Assembly (NCBI GenBank): GCA_001802865.1
Contig: MHAF01000103.1
Location: 1 to 35,269, forward strand
Length of the DNA stretch: 35,269 nt
Source: Ignavibacteria bacterium RBG_16_34_14
Lineage (GTDB): Bacteria > Bacteroidota > Ignavibacteria > Ignavibacteriales > Ignavibacteriaceae
Direction of reading: 5' to 3'
In this document: in pieces, positions 34,578 to 35,269 of the stretch
Layout: every line of letters begins with the position of its first letter
Position numbering within the stretch: the first letter of the stretch is position 1
Position numbers and translations under genes: made by a program
The notes under the pieces: model-generated
The model's database searches: none
Told to the model about the DNA's origin: nothing
What the model saw: only the letters and a program-made list of their open reading frames with translations

Positions 34578-34769
34578 ATGATTGATATTCTTCCGGATAA
34601 ATGCGACTTCTGCGGCTGCTGCGTAGGAATTTGCCCCGAAGATGCAATTGAATTAAAAGAAGCAGAGATTTTTATAATTGATTCAAGATGCACTAATTGT
34701 TCTAAATGTGTATGGTCTTGTCCCATTGAGGTTATTAAGTTTAATAAGGAAGGAGTCCTTTATAAGTAA
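34578..34769 (+). CDS. Small 2[4Fe-4S] ferredoxin
   Basis: From the ATG at 34578, with AGGA 6 bases upstream, this is a 63-residue ferredoxin. An alternative ATG at 34542 would add 12 residues (MKQYRQAKTGKL) that lack family character. Two complete cluster motifs are present: Cys9, Cys12, Cys15 and Cys19 (CDFCGCCVGICP), and Cys38, Cys41, Cys44 and Cys48 (CTNCSKCVWSCP). It is a soluble low-potential electron carrier. The next gene, 183 bp downstream on the same strand, is a geranylgeranyl-reductase-family flavoprotein. Such reductases take electrons from ferredoxins in some organisms, so this protein is a plausible donor (inferred from adjacency). Confidence 0.92.
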   Translation: MIDILPDKCDFCGCCVGICPEDAIELKEAEIFIIDSRCTNCSKCVWSCPIEVIKFNKEGVLYK

Positions 34770-34770
34770 G

Positions 34771-34903
34771 CAGTATGCCATTGACAGTAGGCAGTAATTG
34801 TGGGCAAAGTCTTCAGTCGTCAGTTTGCAATCGATAAAATTTAAATCTACTATTTTCAGAAATAGTTGTGAATTATGATTGCCAACTGAAAACTGCCTAC
34901 TTT
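34771..34903. repeat. Long nested palindromic repeat built of CAGT words
   Basis: AGTAGGCAGT (34786-34795) pairs with ACTGCCTACT (34892-34901). Inside, CAGTTTGCAATC (34821-34832) pairs with GATTGCCAACTG (34877-34888) with one mismatch. The left arm repeats CAGT at irregular intervals. The whole would fold into a long hairpin. It fills most of the gap between the ferredoxin and the flavoprotein gene. Confidence 0.6.
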
Positions 34904-34952
34904 GTGATGACAAGAGGAGTAACAAGAAGTTAATTGAAAATAAACTGATGAG

Positions 34953-35269
34953 ATGAAAAACGAATACGATATAATAGTAATTGGTGCCGGACCCGCCGGA
35001 AGCATAGCTGCAAGATATGCAGCCAAACATGGAGTTTCGGTTTTATTGCTGGAGAAAGACAGAGATGTTGGTTATCCCGTAAGATGCGGAGAAGCAATTA
35101 GCAAAGCAGGGGTTGAAGAGTTTATTAAACCCGATCCCAAATGGATTGCAGCAACGATTAGTAAATTTTCTTTTAATGCACCGGATGGAACAGAAGTTAT
35201 TTTAGATTTTGGTGAAGCGGGTTATGTTCTTGAAAGAAGAATTTTTGATTATGAACTTGCAAGAACTGC
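34953..35269 (+). CDS. Geranylgeranyl-reductase-family FAD-dependent oxidoreductase, N-terminal part
   Basis: The frame begins with ATG at 34953 and is cut by the window edge after 105 codons. The Rossmann FAD motif IGAGPAGSIAA lies at residues 10-20, and the acidic end of the second strand is LLLEKD (31-36). GYPVRCGEAIS at 40-50 is the segment characteristic of the geranylgeranyl reductase (GGR) family, as in archaeal digeranylgeranylglycerolipid reductase and bacterial menaquinone- or chlorophyll-side-chain reductases. The enzyme should saturate double bonds of an isoprenoid chain. The chain cannot be named from this part. The upstream ferredoxin is a likely electron partner. The family call is good because the CGEAIS segment is distinctive. 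Confidence 0.85.
   Translation, partial: MKNEYDIIVIGAGPAGSIAARYAAKHGVSVLLLEKDRDVGYPVRCGEAISKAGVEEFIKPDPKWIAATISKFSFNAPDGTEVILDFGEAGYVLERRIFDYELART

Overview
The window looks like ordinary chromosome from a low-GC member of the Bacteroidota/Chlorobiota/Ignavibacteriota side of the tree. The family-level hints are the long form of IspG with a large internal insertion, sparse Shine-Dalgarno sequences, LytS/LytTR-type signalling, several secreted outer-membrane proteins, and many short palindromic repeats between genes. An Ignavibacteria-like host is my best guess, by inference only. There is no tRNA, 16S/23S rRNA, CRISPR array, complete IS element or phage. No stretch above about 300 bases lacks a gene; the largest gene-free gap is about 220 bases (6277-6497).

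Layout. 1-6276 (minus): HU, then a tight cluster of ABC exporter, secreted GH13 alpha-amylase-like protein, DUF885 lipoprotein and an AI-2E family membrane protein cut by the window edge. 6498-8411 (plus): a TonB-receptor-like beta-barrel. 8481-10353 (minus): a LytS-type histidine kinase and a LytTR response regulator. 10550-13135 (minus): dxr and rseP. 13322-14461 (plus): an outer-membrane beta-barrel with a CXXCH haem-binding motif at its mature N-terminus. 14643-17741 (plus): a TPR protein whose stop codon abuts clpX. 17823-19885 (plus): an uncharacterised secreted protein and a fumarylacetoacetase-family hydrolase. 19895-25239 (minus): a recombination/repair block, rnpB-recJ-yebC-ruvC-(four-helix-bundle gene)-ruvA-hicB-hicA, ending in a second, broken 3' end of ruvA. 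25428-29484 (minus): ispG, a Nif3-family gene and a zinc-ribbon coiled-coil gene. 29624-30187 (minus): a membrane-anchored deaminase-fold protein lacking its catalytic glutamate. 30331-34432 (plus): dnaG and recQ. 34578 to the end (plus): a 2[4Fe-4S] ferredoxin and the start of a geranylgeranyl-reductase-family flavoprotein.

How the genes fit together. Two MEP-pathway enzymes (Dxr, IspG) supply isoprenoid precursors, and the GGR-family flavoprotein with its ferredoxin probably reduces an isoprenoid chain. RecJ, RuvA, RuvC, RecQ and DnaG give the region a replication/repair character. ClpX and RseP cover protein quality control.

Most interesting points. (1) A hicBA toxin-antitoxin pair lies between an intact ruvA and a second copy of the last ~66 ruvA codons. 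The copies are about 85% identical with mostly synonymous differences, which suggests the pair arrived with a foreign ruvA 3' end. (2) The four-helix-bundle gene wedged between ruvC and ruvA is bounded by 30-bp inverted repeats matching at 26 of 30 positions, and has a GC-rich palindrome inside its coding sequence. (3) A deaminase-fold protein is membrane-tethered and has HAI in place of HAE. (4) A beta-barrel carries one c-type haem motif. (5) Terminator-like hairpins sit directly in front of dnaG and of the nif3 family gene.
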